Of a DNA stretch of 64,000 nucleotides, positions 35,666 to 46,337 are shown in pieces (the stretch's first letter is position 1; the number at the start of each line of letters is the position of its first letter). The stretch covers positions 31,333 to 95,332 of the forward strand of contig JAHHTQ010000001.1 in assembly GCA_020024555.1 (NCBI GenBank), in the 5' to 3' direction. Origin of the DNA: Angelakisella sp. Its GTDB lineage: Bacteria > Bacillota > Clostridia > Oscillospirales > Ruminococcaceae. Under the pieces are notes generated by a model. It had not been told where the DNA came from and did no database searches. It saw only the letters and a list, made by a program, of their open reading frames with translations. The position numbers and the translations under genes were made by a program.

Positions 35666-36579
35666 TGCTAGACGGAATAATACTTGTAGATAAACCGGCA
35701 GACTTTACTTCTTTTGATGTTGTTGCGAAGGCAAGGGGAATTTGCGGAATACGCAAAATGGGACATGGCGGAACACTTGATCCAATGGCAACCGGTGTTT
35801 TGCCACTGTTTGTCGGCAGAGCCACAAAGGCTATGGAAATTATGCCGATACAGGAAAAAAGATACACTGCGGGTTTTAGACTTGGTATAGCTACTGATAC
35901 GCAAGATATAACAGGAAAAATTATATCGGAAAAAATTGTGAAAGTAAAAACTGAGGAAGTTGAAAATGTTTTGCAAAATTTCCGTGGGGATATTATGCAA
36001 ATGCCACCTATGTTTTCGGCAATATGGGTAGACGGACAGCGTCTGTATGATATAGCAAGAGAAGGTAGAGAAGTAAAGCGCGCAAAACGTCCGATAACAA
36101 TACTTAATTTGGAACTGATAAGTTTTGATGAAGAAAAAAATGAAGGCATACTCGATATTAAATGTTCAAAAGGAACTTATGTAAGAACACTTATTAATGA
36201 TATTGGTGAAATGTTGGGTTGTGGCGGCACAATGACAAGTTTACGACGAACCGAAACTATGGGTTATACGCTTGAACATTGTTATACGCTTGATGAATTG
36301 CAAAAACTTCGTGACAATGACAATATTTTATCGGCAGTACAGCCCATATATACTGCTTTTGAAACTTATCCAAAGCTATATTTGTCAGAGAAACACGCCA
36401 CTTTATTTTTGAATGGTGTGCGTTTGGCATATAGACAGCTGAATAATGTACCGAAAACCGAAAGGTTTACAGTGTGGCACAATGATAATTTTTTGGCAAC
36501 AGCATTTATGGATAAAGAAAAGAATGTGTTGGTTGCAGACAGATTATTTACAATAATACCACCGAAAAGCAATAAATAA
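35665..36579 (+). CDS. truB: tRNA pseudouridine 55 synthase
   Basis: Makes pseudouridine 55 in the T-loop of tRNAs. The 304-residue protein has the GHGGTLDPMATGVLPL motif with catalytic Asp39, the KRYTAGFRLGIATDTQD segment, and the CSKGTYVRTLINDIG motif. A C-terminal PUA-like part is present. The start codon shares a base with the nrnA stop (TAATG). The nrnA-truB-ribF order is typical of Firmicutes after rbfA. Confidence 0.97.
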   Translation: MLDGIILVDKPADFTSFDVVAKARGICGIRKMGHGGTLDPMATGVLPLFVGRATKAMEIMPIQEKRYTAGFRLGIATDTQDITGKIISEKIVKVKTEEVENVLQNFRGDIMQMPPMFSAIWVDGQRLYDIAREGREVKRAKRPITILNLELISFDEEKNEGILDIKCSKGTYVRTLINDIGEMLGCGGTMTSLRRTETMGYTLEHCYTLDELQKLRDNDNILSAVQPIYTAFETYPKLYLSEKHATLFLNGVRLAYRQLNNVPKTERFTVWHNDNFLATAFMDKEKNVLVADRLFTIIPPKSNK

Positions 36580-36599
36580 TAAAGGGTGACTGATTTTTA

Positions 36600-37520
36600 A
36601 TGAAAATATCACAAGATATTAAAATAGAGAGAACCAATCCGGCGGCAGTTGCACTCGGTTTTTTTGATGGGATACATATAGGACACCGTATAGTACTGAA
36701 TAAATGTGTTGAAGTTGCAAAACAAAGGAATTTAGTCCCCACTGTTTTTACTTTTACTATCACGGACACAGTTCCAACATCAAAACAAAATTTGACACTT
36801 ATACATACCGAACAACAAAAATATGATATATTTCAAAGTATAGGAATTGAGCAAATTGCAACTCCGAATTTTAATGATTTTAAAGATTTATCACCGGAAG
36901 AATACATAGAAAAAGTTTTGTATAAGTCATTAAATGCCAAAGTGCTTATCTGCGGAAATAACCACCATTTTGGTAAAAAAGGCATTGCTGATGTGAATTT
37001 TTTGCGAGAATACGCAAAAAAATTTGATATAGAAGTAATTACAGTTGATGACGTAATTCTGGATAATTTACCGGTAAGTTCTACAAGGATAAGAGAAGCT
37101 ATTCGACAGGGAGATGTAGAGTTGGCTGAAAAAATGTTAGGAGAGCCGTTTTCTATAACAATGCCGATAATTACAGGGAGAAAAGTGGGCAGAACAATTA
37201 ATTTTCCTACAATTAATCAAAAATTTCCCGAAAAATTTACAATTTTACAATATGGAGTTTATCTTACAGAGGTAGAATGCGAACAAGGGCATTTTTTTGG
37301 TGTGACAAATGTTGGTGTAAAACCTACATTTGATACAGATGATTTAACATGTGAAACCTTTATTTTGGACTTTAACGAGGATTTGTATCAGAAAAATGTT
37401 AAAATTAGTTTTAAGAAACTATTGCGTAAAGAACAAAAATTTGATACAATAGATGAGTTAAGGCTACAAATAGCGAATGATGTGAATTGCGCAAAGGAAA
37501 TACTGTTAAGTAATCACTGA
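36600..37520 (+). CDS. ribF: bifunctional riboflavin kinase / FAD synthetase
   Basis: Converts riboflavin to FMN and then FAD. The 306-residue protein has the N-terminal nucleotidyltransferase-like FAD synthetase domain (ALGFFDGIHIGHRIVL, and the later SSTRIREAI motif) and the C-terminal riboflavin kinase domain (GRKVGRTINFPTIN, YGVYLTEVE, CETFILDFNEDLY). Length is standard. AAAGGGTG precedes the ATG at 36600. It is the last recognised enzyme of this operon segment; a membrane protein gene follows closely. Confidence 0.96.
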   Translation: MKISQDIKIERTNPAAVALGFFDGIHIGHRIVLNKCVEVAKQRNLVPTVFTFTITDTVPTSKQNLTLIHTEQQKYDIFQSIGIEQIATPNFNDFKDLSPEEYIEKVLYKSLNAKVLICGNNHHFGKKGIADVNFLREYAKKFDIEVITVDDVILDNLPVSSTRIREAIRQGDVELAEKMLGEPFSITMPIITGRKVGRTINFPTINQKFPEKFTILQYGVYLTEVECEQGHFFGVTNVGVKPTFDTDDLTCETFILDFNEDLYQKNVKISFKKLLRKEQKFDTIDELRLQIANDVNCAKEILLSNH

Positions 37521-37546
37521 TATATTATTGAATGGAGAAATATGAA

Positions 37547-38227
37547 ATGCAGAATAAGAAAATAAGTGGCTTAGATGACAAAAAAGATTATACGGTATAT
37601 AAGGTGCTGATAGTTGCCGCTGTTATAATCTTGATAATAGCTGTGGTTGCTGTTGCAACATTTATGTTGCAGGGTGAACCTATAAAAAGTCCGTTAGATG
37701 CAATAAATTATCTTGAATCAAACAGCTATTGGACATATTTTAAACCTGAAATATCAGCGGTACGTGAAACAGATGCGCCGATTGAGATTGATGGTAAAAG
37801 ATATTATGTAACATATTTTACAGACGATGAAACTTCTCCTGAAAAGACATATACATACTATGTAGACAGCAAGGCAAAAGTCTATTCGATGGATAAGGAC
37901 GGAAAACTTGTTAAACTTGATAAATATAATCAAAATATACTTCCGGAAAATCGTGAGACATTGAAGATAAAACATGTTTATGATGCGAATGATTATTTGT
38001 TTGATATGGGTTATGTGGATATGAAAACACTGGCAGAGGATTTGCGTTTTGCCCCTTCAAAAATAATAGATGATGTATTCTATTATCATATTGCGGCGCT
38101 GTATCCTGATAGATTAGATGAGTTTTTCGTATCAAATAACGCTGATGTTTATATAAAGAATGCAAGTGGTGAAATGGTAAAAGCTGAACCGATAGTTAAG
38201 CCTGTTTTGTCACCTGAAAAAGAATAA
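37547..38227 (+). CDS. single-pass membrane protein of unknown function
   Basis: I do not recognise this 226-residue protein. It has a short charged cytosolic start, one membrane helix at about residues 22-43 (VLIVAAVIILIIAVVAVATF), and an extracellular domain with many Asp, Lys and Tyr residues and no cysteine. An in-frame ATG at 37532 lies before the GGAG site; the ATG at 37547, nine bases after it, is the better start. It follows ribF by 26 nt, so co-transcription is likely, and a strong terminator follows. Confidence 0.7.
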   Translation: MQNKKISGLDDKKDYTVYKVLIVAAVIILIIAVVAVATFMLQGEPIKSPLDAINYLESNSYWTYFKPEISAVRETDAPIEIDGKRYYVTYFTDDETSPEKTYTYYVDSKAKVYSMDKDGKLVKLDKYNQNILPENRETLKIKHVYDANDYLFDMGYVDMKTLAEDLRFAPSKIIDDVFYYHIAALYPDRLDEFFVSNNADVYIKNASGEMVKAEPIVKPVLSPEKE

Positions 38228-38232
38228 AAAAT

Positions 38233-38275
38233 AAAAACGGTAGTGGAGATTATAATTCTTCGCTACCGTTTTTTG
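38233..38275. terminator. terminator between convergent genes
   Basis: AAAAACGGTAG (38233-38243) pairs with CTACCGTTTTT (38263-38273), followed by T's; the other strand also has T's after the stem. It can serve both the rightward ribF operon and the leftward HMA gene. Confidence 0.85.
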
Positions 38276-38280
38276 TAATA

Positions 38281-38472
38281 TTATTTTTTGATTTCAGCTG
38301 TAAAAGCTAGGTCATCGAGTTCGCTGATGGTTTTTTCTACCATATCATCGCTAACTTCTATTGTCTTGTCCTCAAAATTAAGTGTAAAGTCTATATTTGC
38401 ATCATTAAGGGCATTTTCAATTCTTGCAACGCATTTTTTGCAATGAATATCTTTTACATATAATTTAGTCAT
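38281..38472 (-). CDS. heavy-metal-associated (HMA) domain protein
   Basis: A 63-residue ferredoxin-like HMA domain with the metal-binding motif HCKKC (Cys11, Cys14) after KLYVKDI, then IENALNDANIDFTLNFEDKT-type strands. Such proteins are copper chaperones (CopZ) or free metal-carrying domains. The usual MxCxxC is replaced by IHCKKC, so the metal is uncertain. A GGAG ribosome site precedes the ATG. No copper ATPase or regulator is adjacent. Confidence 0.85.
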   Translation of the reverse strand: MTKLYVKDIHCKKCVARIENALNDANIDFTLNFEDKTIEVSDDMVEKTISELDDLAFTAEIKK

Positions 38473-38569
38473 ATTGTATCTCCTTTATTTAGATTTTGTG
38501 CCTGTGCATATTATATCACATTTTATTTAAAAGTACAGTGTATTAGAAAAATTTTACAAATAAAAATTG

Positions 38570-38740
38570 TTAAATAACAGTATATTCCATATTTTCGTAT
38601 ATAAGCTTTGTGCCTATATCTGTTTGGTCAGGCAAAAAGAATACGGCAACCTGATTTTCAATACCATTTTCATTTGTCAGAATTGCATAGTCACCTATAA
38701 TATCTTTAACGGTATAGTATGTTTTAATATTTTCACTCAT
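38570..38740 (-). CDS. 56-residue microprotein of unknown function
   Basis: A short reading frame starting MSENIKTYYTVKDIIGDYAI and ending at TAA encodes an acidic protein with alternating strands and no membrane segment or cysteine. Composition is protein-like (GDYAILTNENG, VAVFFLPDQTDIG, YENMEYTVI), unlike random AT-rich translation. It faintly resembles small DUF3006-type beta proteins, but I cannot confirm that. An AGGAAA sequence 8 nt upstream is a weak ribosome site. It lies upstream of the HMA gene in the same direction, 97 nt away. Confidence 0.6.
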   Translation of the reverse strand: MSENIKTYYTVKDIIGDYAILTNENGIENQVAVFFLPDQTDIGTKLIYENMEYTVI

Positions 38741-38779
38741 ATTTTATTTCCTATTCTGCTTTAATTTTTTAAAGAAAAA

Positions 38780-39088
38780 GGGACTAAAAGATTAGCCACC
38801 CAGCGTGTCAAAAAAGGAATATCAATTCGTCATAATGACTAGGTCTATAAAAGTTTTACTCAATTTTTTTCAAAAAATTGCGGTTCTTAGGCAGAGCCTA
38901 AGACGTTTTCCGCAGAAAACGGAACGCTTTTGCCGTTCAAGCGCTTTTTTGAAGGTGAATTTTGGCTTTTATGCCAAAAGAGGAAACTTTTTGCAAGGGA
39001 AAAAGTTTCTTTGAAATTACCCATTTTGTGCATATTTTTCTGACAATAGTTTTTTTCGACAGACTGAGGGGCTAAAAGATTAGCCCCC
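38780..39088. mobile_element. MITE-like element with terminal inverted repeats
   Basis: About 310 bases with no credible gene, bounded by similar ends in opposite orientation: TTAGCCACCCAGCGTGTC then A's at 38792-38815, and on the other strand TTAGCCCCTCAGTCTGTCG then A's at 39075-39051. Each end also carries CTAAAAGATTAG. The interior is packed with hairpins: CTTAGGC/GCCTAAG, CGTTTTCCG/CGGAACG, TTTTGGC/GCCAAAA and GAAACTTTTT/AAAAAGTTTC. This looks like a non-autonomous repeat or a multi-hairpin element. No second copy lies in the window. Confidence 0.55.
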
Positions 39089-39099
39089 ATTTTTAGTTA

Positions 39100-39639
39100 T
39101 CAATAATTTGTTTCTTTTATTTTAAAATAAGCCTGTGGGTGAGTACAAATAGGGCATATTTGCGGAGCTGTTTTTCCGATATGAATATGTCCGCAGTTTG
39201 AGCATTCCCAAATAGTATCACCGTCACGGGAAAATACAAGTCCGCCTTCTACATTTTCAAGAAGTTTTCTGTATCTTTCTTCATGTGCTTTTTCTATTTT
39301 AGCAACACCTTCAAAAAGATATGCTATATGGTTAAAACCTTCTTCTCTTGCAACTTTTGCAAATTCGGCATACATTTCTGTCCATTCATAGTTTTCTCCG
39401 TTTGCGGCATCTGTCAGATTTTCTATTGTAGATGGTATTTCGCCGTCGTGTAGCAATTTAAACCATATTTTTGCGTGTTCTTTTTCGTTATTTGCAGTTT
39501 CTGTAAATAGTTGCGCTATTTGCTCATAACCGTCTTTTTTTGCCTTTGACGCATAGTATGTGTATTTGTTGCGGGCTTGGCTTTCTCCGGCAAATGCTGC
39601 CATTAGATTTGCCTCTGTTTTTGTACCTTTTAAATTCAT
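39100..39639 (-). CDS. rbr: rubrerythrin
   Basis: Reduces hydrogen peroxide in anaerobes, using a di-iron site and a rubredoxin iron centre. The 179-residue protein has the ferritin-like four-helix domain ([19 protein letters not shown], then [10 protein letters not shown] and [10 protein letters not shown] metal-ligand helices) and a C-terminal rubredoxin-like domain with [10 protein letters not shown] and [11 protein letters not shown]. Ribosome site AAAGGAG. A 20-bp palindrome lies between its -10 box and start codon, suggesting repression. It stands alone between the repeat element and ligA. Confidence 0.96.
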   Translation of the reverse strand: MNLKGTKTEANLMAAFAGESQARNKYTYYASKAKKDGYEQIAQLFTETANNEKEHAKIWFKLLHDGEIPSTIENLTDAANGENYEWTEMYAEFAKVAREEGFNHIAYLFEGVAKIEKAHEERYRKLLENVEGGLVFSRDGDTIWECSNCGHIHIGKTAPQICPICTHPQAYFKIKETNY

Positions 39640-39667
39640 AATAAAAACACTCCTTTTATTAAAATTT

Positions 39668-39687
39668 TATAACAAATAAATGTTATA
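39668..39687. promoter_or_regulatory. palindromic operator candidate upstream of rubrerythrin
   Basis: TATAACA, six bases, TGTTATA: a perfect 7-bp inverted repeat in a 20-bp site, about 28 nt before the rubrerythrin ATG and just downstream of its predicted start site. The shape and place fit a repressor such as a PerR-like regulator, but it is not an exact PerR or Rex consensus. Confidence 0.5.
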
Positions 39688-39699
39688 GTTATATTTTAT

Positions 39700-39729
39700 A
39701 TTATATATCATAAAAATGCAATAATACAA
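39700..39729 (-). promoter_or_regulatory. candidate promoter of rubrerythrin
   Basis: On the minus strand: TTGTAT (39729-39724), an 18-bp spacer and TATAAT (39705-39700). The palindrome at 39668-39687 would cover the start of the transcript. Confidence 0.5.
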
Positions 39730-39758
39730 AAAATATTTGATTATTTTTTTGATAATCA

Positions 39759-39787
39759 TTGAAAATTTAAAGCTATTTTGGTATAAT
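39759..39787 (+). promoter_or_regulatory. promoter of ligA
   Basis: TTGAAA (39759-39764), exactly 17 bp, TATAAT (39782-39787), about 60 nt before the ligA ATG. Confidence 0.75.
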
Positions 39788-39847
39788 AATATAGTATGTA
39801 TTTCAAATTTAAAAAATTGCTATTTTATAGATAAAGGAATGAAGTAA

Positions 39848-41860
<2,013 letters not shown>

Positions 41861-41893
41861 TTATTTTTATATAATGGACAAAGGAGAAAATAA

Positions 41894-42163
41894 ATGAAAG
41901 TTGATATTGAAAAGATAGCCAAACTATCAAAACTTAGCATAAGCGACAGCGAAAAGGAAAAATTTGAAAAACAAATAGAAAATATGATTGATATGATAGA
42001 AAACCTACCTGATATATCTGGTAAGCCATTTGTTGATGAAAATAACAGAATGGAACTGAGAAAAGATGAAGTGATTGAATCTATGGAAAGACAAAAACTT
42101 CTTTCAAACGCTCCGGAAGTTTTGGCAGGTTGCGTAGCTGTTCCGAAAACAATGGAATCATAA
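41894..42163 (+). CDS. gatC: Asp/Glu-tRNA amidotransferase subunit C
   Basis: Small stabilising subunit of the GatCAB amidotransferase that converts misacylated Glu-tRNA-Gln (and Asp-tRNA-Asn) to the correct amide. The 89-residue protein shows the family pattern KVDIEKIAKLSKLSIS, then ENLPDISGKPFVDENNRM and the end SNAPEVLAGCVAVPKTME. AAAGGAG precedes the ATG. It is the first of three consecutive gat genes. Confidence 0.95.
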   Translation: MKVDIEKIAKLSKLSISDSEKEKFEKQIENMIDMIENLPDISGKPFVDENNRMELRKDEVIESMERQKLLSNAPEVLAGCVAVPKTMES

Positions 42164-42208
42164 TATATCAAAAAACAATAAATATTTTTACTGGGAAAGG
42201 GAAAAATA

Positions 42209-43666
42209 ATGAATTTATATGAATATACAGCGTCTGAATTGCACGAAAAACTTGTTAACAAAGAAGTAAGCGCAACAGAAATCGCCAAAGACACAATGGA
42301 CAGAATAAACGCAACAGAAGAGAAAGTAGGTTCTTTTGTAACAATTACAGAGGAACTTGCTATGGAAAATGCAAAACTTGTTGATGAAAAAATAGCGAAT
42401 GGTGAAGAAATATCAAAACTTGCAGGTATTCCGATAGCTGTAAAAGATAATATTTGCACAAACGGAATAAAGACAACCTGTTCGTCAAAAATGCTTATGA
42501 ACTTTGTGCCACAATATAGCGCAACTGTTTATGAAAGAGTTTTAAAAAGCGGTATGACAGTAGTTGGTAAAGTTAATATGGACGAATTTGCTATGGGTTC
42601 TTCCTGTGAAAATTCAGCAGTAAAAGTTACACGTAACCCACGTAATATCGATTATGTTCCCGGTGGTTCTTCGGGTGGTTCGGCGTCGTCGGTAGCGGCA
42701 GGACAAGCTACTTTGTCACTTGGTTCGGATACAGGTGGTTCTATTCGTCAACCGGCGGCTTTTACAGGCGTTATAGGTCTAAAACCTACTTACGGAAGCG
42801 TATCAAGATATGGACTTGTGGCTTTCGCATCTTCGCTTGACCAAATTGGACCTATGGGACGCAGCGTAACAGATGTTGCAAATTTATATACAGCCATTTG
42901 CGGCGCGGATAAACTTGACGCCACGACATCAAAGAGAGAATATCCTGATTTTGCCACTCTGCTTAATTCAGACGTAAAAGGACTTAGAATAGGTTTGCCG
43001 AAAGAATTTTTCGGTGAGGGTGTTGACGCTCAAATAAAAGAAAGTGTTATGACAGCTATAAAAGAATTGGAGAAAAAAGGCGCTGTTCTTGTAAACGTAT
43101 CACTTCCAAGCACAGATTACGCGCTTTCAGCTTACTATATTCTTTCATCGGCAGAGGCATCATCAAACCTTGCGCGTTTTGATGGCGTTAAGTACGGTTT
43201 CAGAGCAGAAAATTATGACGGATTAAACGATATGTATGAAAAAACAAGAAGCGAGGGCTTTGGTGACGAAGTTAAACGTAGAATAATGCTAGGTTCATTT
43301 GTATTAAGTTCAGGCTTCTATGATGCGCATTATAACAAAGCAAAACTTCTTCAACAAAAAATCAGCGCCGAATATGCAGAGGCATTTAAAGTTTGCGATG
43401 TATTGGCAACACCTACAACACCTACAACAGCGTTCAAGATAGGTGATAAAGTATCTGACCCTATGAAGATGTATGCGGGGGATATTTGTACGGTAACAAT
43501 AAATATTGCGGGACTGCCTGCGCTTTCAATACCGTGCGGAAACGTAAACGGTTTGCCGGTAGGTTTGCAATTAATAGGCGCTAAGTTCTCTGAACAAACA
43601 TTACTTAATACAGCTTTTGCTTATGAAAAGATAATGGGAACAGTCAGCGCAGTTGCCAATTTGTAA
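42209..43666 (+). CDS. gatA: Asp/Glu-tRNA amidotransferase subunit A
   Basis: Glutaminase subunit of GatCAB that releases ammonia. The 485-residue amidase-signature protein has the catalytic Lys79 (AVKDN), cis-Ser154 (GGSSGGSASS) and nucleophile Ser178 (DTGGSIRQPA), numbering identical to the known Staphylococcus enzyme. An AAAGGG site precedes the start. It sits between gatC and gatB, whose product uses the ammonia. Confidence 0.98.
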   Translation: MNLYEYTASELHEKLVNKEVSATEIAKDTMDRINATEEKVGSFVTITEELAMENAKLVDEKIANGEEISKLAGIPIAVKDNICTNGIKTTCSSKMLMNFVPQYSATVYERVLKSGMTVVGKVNMDEFAMGSSCENSAVKVTRNPRNIDYVPGGSSGGSASSVAAGQATLSLGSDTGGSIRQPAAFTGVIGLKPTYGSVSRYGLVAFASSLDQIGPMGRSVTDVANLYTAICGADKLDATTSKREYPDFATLLNSDVKGLRIGLPKEFFGEGVDAQIKESVMTAIKELEKKGAVLVNVSLPSTDYALSAYYILSSAEASSNLARFDGVKYGFRAENYDGLNDMYEKTRSEGFGDEVKRRIMLGSFVLSSGFYDAHYNKAKLLQQKISAEYAEAFKVCDVLATPTTPTTAFKIGDKVSDPMKMYAGDICTVTINIAGLPALSIPCGNVNGLPVGLQLIGAKFSEQTLLNTAFAYEKIMGTVSAVANL

Positions 43667-43684
43667 TGGGAGGAAGTAAAAATA

Positions 43685-45130
43685 ATGAAATATGTAACCG
43701 TAATAGGTCTTGAAGTTCACGCAGAGCTTAATACAAAGACAAAGATATACTGTGGTTGTAAAAATGAGTTTGGCTCAGAAGTCAATACAAACTGTTGTCC
43801 TATATGTTTGGGTATGCCCGGAACATTGCCGACACTAAACGAAAGTGTAGTTGATTATGCAGTTAAAATGGGTTATGCGCTAAACTGTAAAATAAACAGA
43901 GTGACAAAAATGGATAGAAAGAATTATTACTATCCTGACTTGCCAAAAGCCTATCAAATATCACAGTCAGATATACCGCTTTGCGAAAACGGTTATCTTG
44001 ATGCAATGATTGACGAACAAGGTAATACAAAACGCATAGGCGTAACACGTATACACATAGAGGAAGATGCGGGTAAGCTTATTCACGCAGATGGTTATGA
44101 CGGAAAGAGTCTGGTAGACTTTAACCGAGCAGGCGTTCCGCTTATTGAGATAGTGTCTGAACCGGATATGCGTTCAGCTGATGAAGCAAAAGCATACCTA
44201 GAAGGAATTCGCGCAATTCTTCAATACTTAAATATTTCCGACTGTAAAATGCAGGAAGGTTCTATTCGTTGTGATGTCAATGTATCTGTTCATCAAGAAG
44301 GCAGCGACAAATTTGGCACACGTTGCGAAATGAAGAACGTAAACGGTTTTACAAATGTTGTTGCGGCAATCGAATATGAGTCAAAACGTCAAATAGATAT
44401 ACTTGAAAACGGGGGTACAATCAATCAGGAAACACGCCGTTGGGACGCAGTAAAAGGCGAAAGCGTATTACTTCGTACAAAAGAAGATGCGCAGGATTAT
44501 CGTTACTTTCCTGAACCGGATATGCTTACAATAGTGGTTGATGAAGAAAGACTTGCGCAGCTAAAAGACGAAGTTCCTGAACTTCCAAACCACAAGTTGA
44601 CAAGATTTATGACAGAATACGCGCTGCCTTTCTATGATTCAAGCCTATATATTGAAAATATTGATAAGGCGGATTTCTTTGAAGAGACAGCGAAATTCAA
44701 AAAATGTCAACCAAAGAATATAAGTAACTGGATTTTGGGAGATATTTCCCGTATTCTCAATGAAACAAACAAGACAGTGGCTGATATGAGCCTTACAGCA
44801 AAGAAACTTAGCGATATGATAGAGCTTATAGAAAATAAGACAATTTCAAACACAGCTGCAAAGACAGTATTGGAAGAAATTATTTTCAGTGACAGAGAGC
44901 CACAAGATGTTGTTAAGGAAAAAGGACTTGCGCAAATCAGTGATACATCAGCGCTGGAAGCAATCGTTTCAGAAGTACTTGCAAACAATCAAAAAGTTGT
45001 AGCAGACTTTAAAGGCGGAAAGAGCAATGCTATGGGATTCTTGGTAGGACAATGTATGAAAGCGTCAAAAGGACAGGGAAATCCTGCTGTTATGAAAGAT
45101 ATTCTTGTTAAACAACTCGAAAATATGTAA
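43685..45130 (+). CDS. gatB: Asp/Glu-tRNA amidotransferase subunit B
   Basis: Kinase/amidotransferase subunit that activates the acyl-tRNA and accepts ammonia from GatA. The 481-residue protein has the GatB core (GLEVHAELNTKTKIYCGC, CPICLGMPG with the zinc-binding cysteines, DRKNYYYPDLPKAYQISQ) and the C-terminal YqeY-like tail (VADFKGGKSNAMGFLVGQ). The GGGAGG site lies 11 nt before the ATG. Its presence with gatA and gatC implies the indirect route to Gln-tRNA, consistent with a Gram-positive anaerobe. Confidence 0.98.
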   Translation: MKYVTVIGLEVHAELNTKTKIYCGCKNEFGSEVNTNCCPICLGMPGTLPTLNESVVDYAVKMGYALNCKINRVTKMDRKNYYYPDLPKAYQISQSDIPLCENGYLDAMIDEQGNTKRIGVTRIHIEEDAGKLIHADGYDGKSLVDFNRAGVPLIEIVSEPDMRSADEAKAYLEGIRAILQYLNISDCKMQEGSIRCDVNVSVHQEGSDKFGTRCEMKNVNGFTNVVAAIEYESKRQIDILENGGTINQETRRWDAVKGESVLLRTKEDAQDYRYFPEPDMLTIVVDEERLAQLKDEVPELPNHKLTRFMTEYALPFYDSSLYIENIDKADFFEETAKFKKCQPKNISNWILGDISRILNETNKTVADMSLTAKKLSDMIELIENKTISNTAAKTVLEEIIFSDREPQDVVKEKGLAQISDTSALEAIVSEVLANNQKVVADFKGGKSNAMGFLVGQCMKASKGQGNPAVMKDILVKQLENM

Positions 45131-45171
45131 ATATAAATTATTGGTTATTCTTAATAAAAAGGAGAAAGTAT

Positions 45172-45621
45172 ATGTCAGTAAAAACAATAGCGATAGGGAA
45201 TGATCATGGCGGTACGGAACTAAAATTTGAAATATTAAAGAGACTTGAAAACAGTGGTTACACAGTAATAAACAAAGGCACAGACACAACAGATGCAGTT
45301 GACTATCCGGATATGGCAAAACTTGTTTGTGATGAAGTAAACAGCGGTAACGCAGATTGCGGTATACTTATTTGCGGGACAGGAATAGGAATAGGTATTT
45401 CGGCAAATAAGATAAAAGGCATAAGAGCCGCTATGTGTTCCGATTGTTTTTCAGCAAAAATGGCGCGTGTGCACAACAATGCGAATGTAATAACATTTGG
45501 CGCAAGAACAATAGGACCTGAGCTTGCTTGGTCAATAGTTGAGTCTTATCTTTCAGCTGAGTTTGAAGGTGGCAGACACGAAAAACGTGTTGAAAAAATA
45601 ATGGCGCTTGAAAACTTATAA
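45172..45621 (+). CDS. rpiB: ribose 5-phosphate isomerase B
   Basis: Interconverts ribose 5-phosphate and ribulose 5-phosphate. The 149-residue RpiB/LacAB-family protein has IGNDHGGTELK at the start, Cys68 in the ICGTGIGIGISANK loop as the catalytic base, and NVITFGARTIGPELAW near the end. A GGAG site precedes the ATG. It is co-directional with gatB (41-nt gap). A LacAB galactose isomerase is excluded by the RpiB-type motifs and lack of a lac operon, though not with certainty. Confidence 0.94.
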   Translation: MSVKTIAIGNDHGGTELKFEILKRLENSGYTVINKGTDTTDAVDYPDMAKLVCDEVNSGNADCGILICGTGIGIGISANKIKGIRAAMCSDCFSAKMARVHNNANVITFGARTIGPELAWSIVESYLSAEFEGGRHEKRVEKIMALENL

Positions 45622-45651
45622 TATTTTGTTTATAAATATACGGAGGACACA

Positions 45652-46305
45652 ATGAAGAATTTATTTAGGAATGCAACTTTTATTACAATACTTATGATCG
45701 TATTTTCTTTTGGGGTTGCTTATTCTTTGGATAGTTTCACAGATAAATATATACCACAGGGAAATGATTCTAATGTGTCAAAACCAGATGATACAAATAA
45801 GGCGGATACACCTGATACCCCGAATAAAGAACCGGACAGCAATGATAATAACACCGAAGATACATTTAACCCAATAAAGCCGTCAAACGGTGGTATAAAG
45901 GGTGGTAATGAGGCGGCTGTTAAGAATGGCAGACTACCGGGTTCTGATAACAAACCGATAAACCAAAATCCCGAAATATTTGCATACAGAATAAATAAGA
46001 ATTTATCTTTCAAAAAACCTGATGCAGTAGGAACTATTATGGCGGAAAACGATCCGGGTAATACGGACAGTATGCAGTTATGTATATATATCGGTGAGGA
46101 GCAAAAACTTATCTACGCATCGGCTATGATTCGCCCAAATCAATATGTAAACGGTGACAAGTTATTTGTAAAATTGAAAAAAGGCGAGTATCCGGCAACA
46201 GCTGTAATAAGTGTATATAATACAGATACAGGCGAGCTTAAAACTTCAATTTACGAAGAAATAAAGGTACGTGTAGATGACAGTTGGTTTAATTTGTTTG
46301 GTTAA
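45652..46305 (+). CDS. secreted or membrane-tethered protein of unknown function
   Basis: I do not recognise this 217-residue protein. It has a hydrophobic start at residues 9-26 (signal or anchor), a disordered linker rich in Asp, Asn, Pro and Lys at about 38-90, and a small beta-rich C-terminal domain (MQLCIYIGEEQKLIYASAMI, then ATAVISVYNTDTGELKTSI). A CGGAGGA ribosome site precedes the ATG. It follows rpiB by 30 nt. The domain layout suggests an extracellular protein tethered to the membrane. Confidence 0.7.
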   Translation: MKNLFRNATFITILMIVFSFGVAYSLDSFTDKYIPQGNDSNVSKPDDTNKADTPDTPNKEPDSNDNNTEDTFNPIKPSNGGIKGGNEAAVKNGRLPGSDNKPINQNPEIFAYRINKNLSFKKPDAVGTIMAENDPGNTDSMQLCIYIGEEQKLIYASAMIRPNQYVNGDKLFVKLKKGEYPATAVISVYNTDTGELKTSIYEEIKVRVDDSWFNLFG

Positions 46306-46337
46306 AAATAATTTTTGGCAGAATGGAGTTGTTACTA

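Noticed and set aside
35619-36149. 176-residue minus-strand reading frame opposite truB
   Set aside because: It is antisense to an unmistakable truB, is Ser/Ile-rich as expected of reverse-strand shadows, and has no promoter or ribosome site.
38805-39014. 69-residue plus-strand reading frame inside the repeat element
   Set aside because: It consists of translated hairpin sequence, has no ribosome site and no protein-like pattern; the region is better explained as a repeat element.
45172-45621. Galactose-6-phosphate isomerase subunit (LacA/LacB)
   Set aside because: The protein carries RpiB-type motifs including Cys68 and is alone, whereas LacA/LacB occur as pairs in lac operons.
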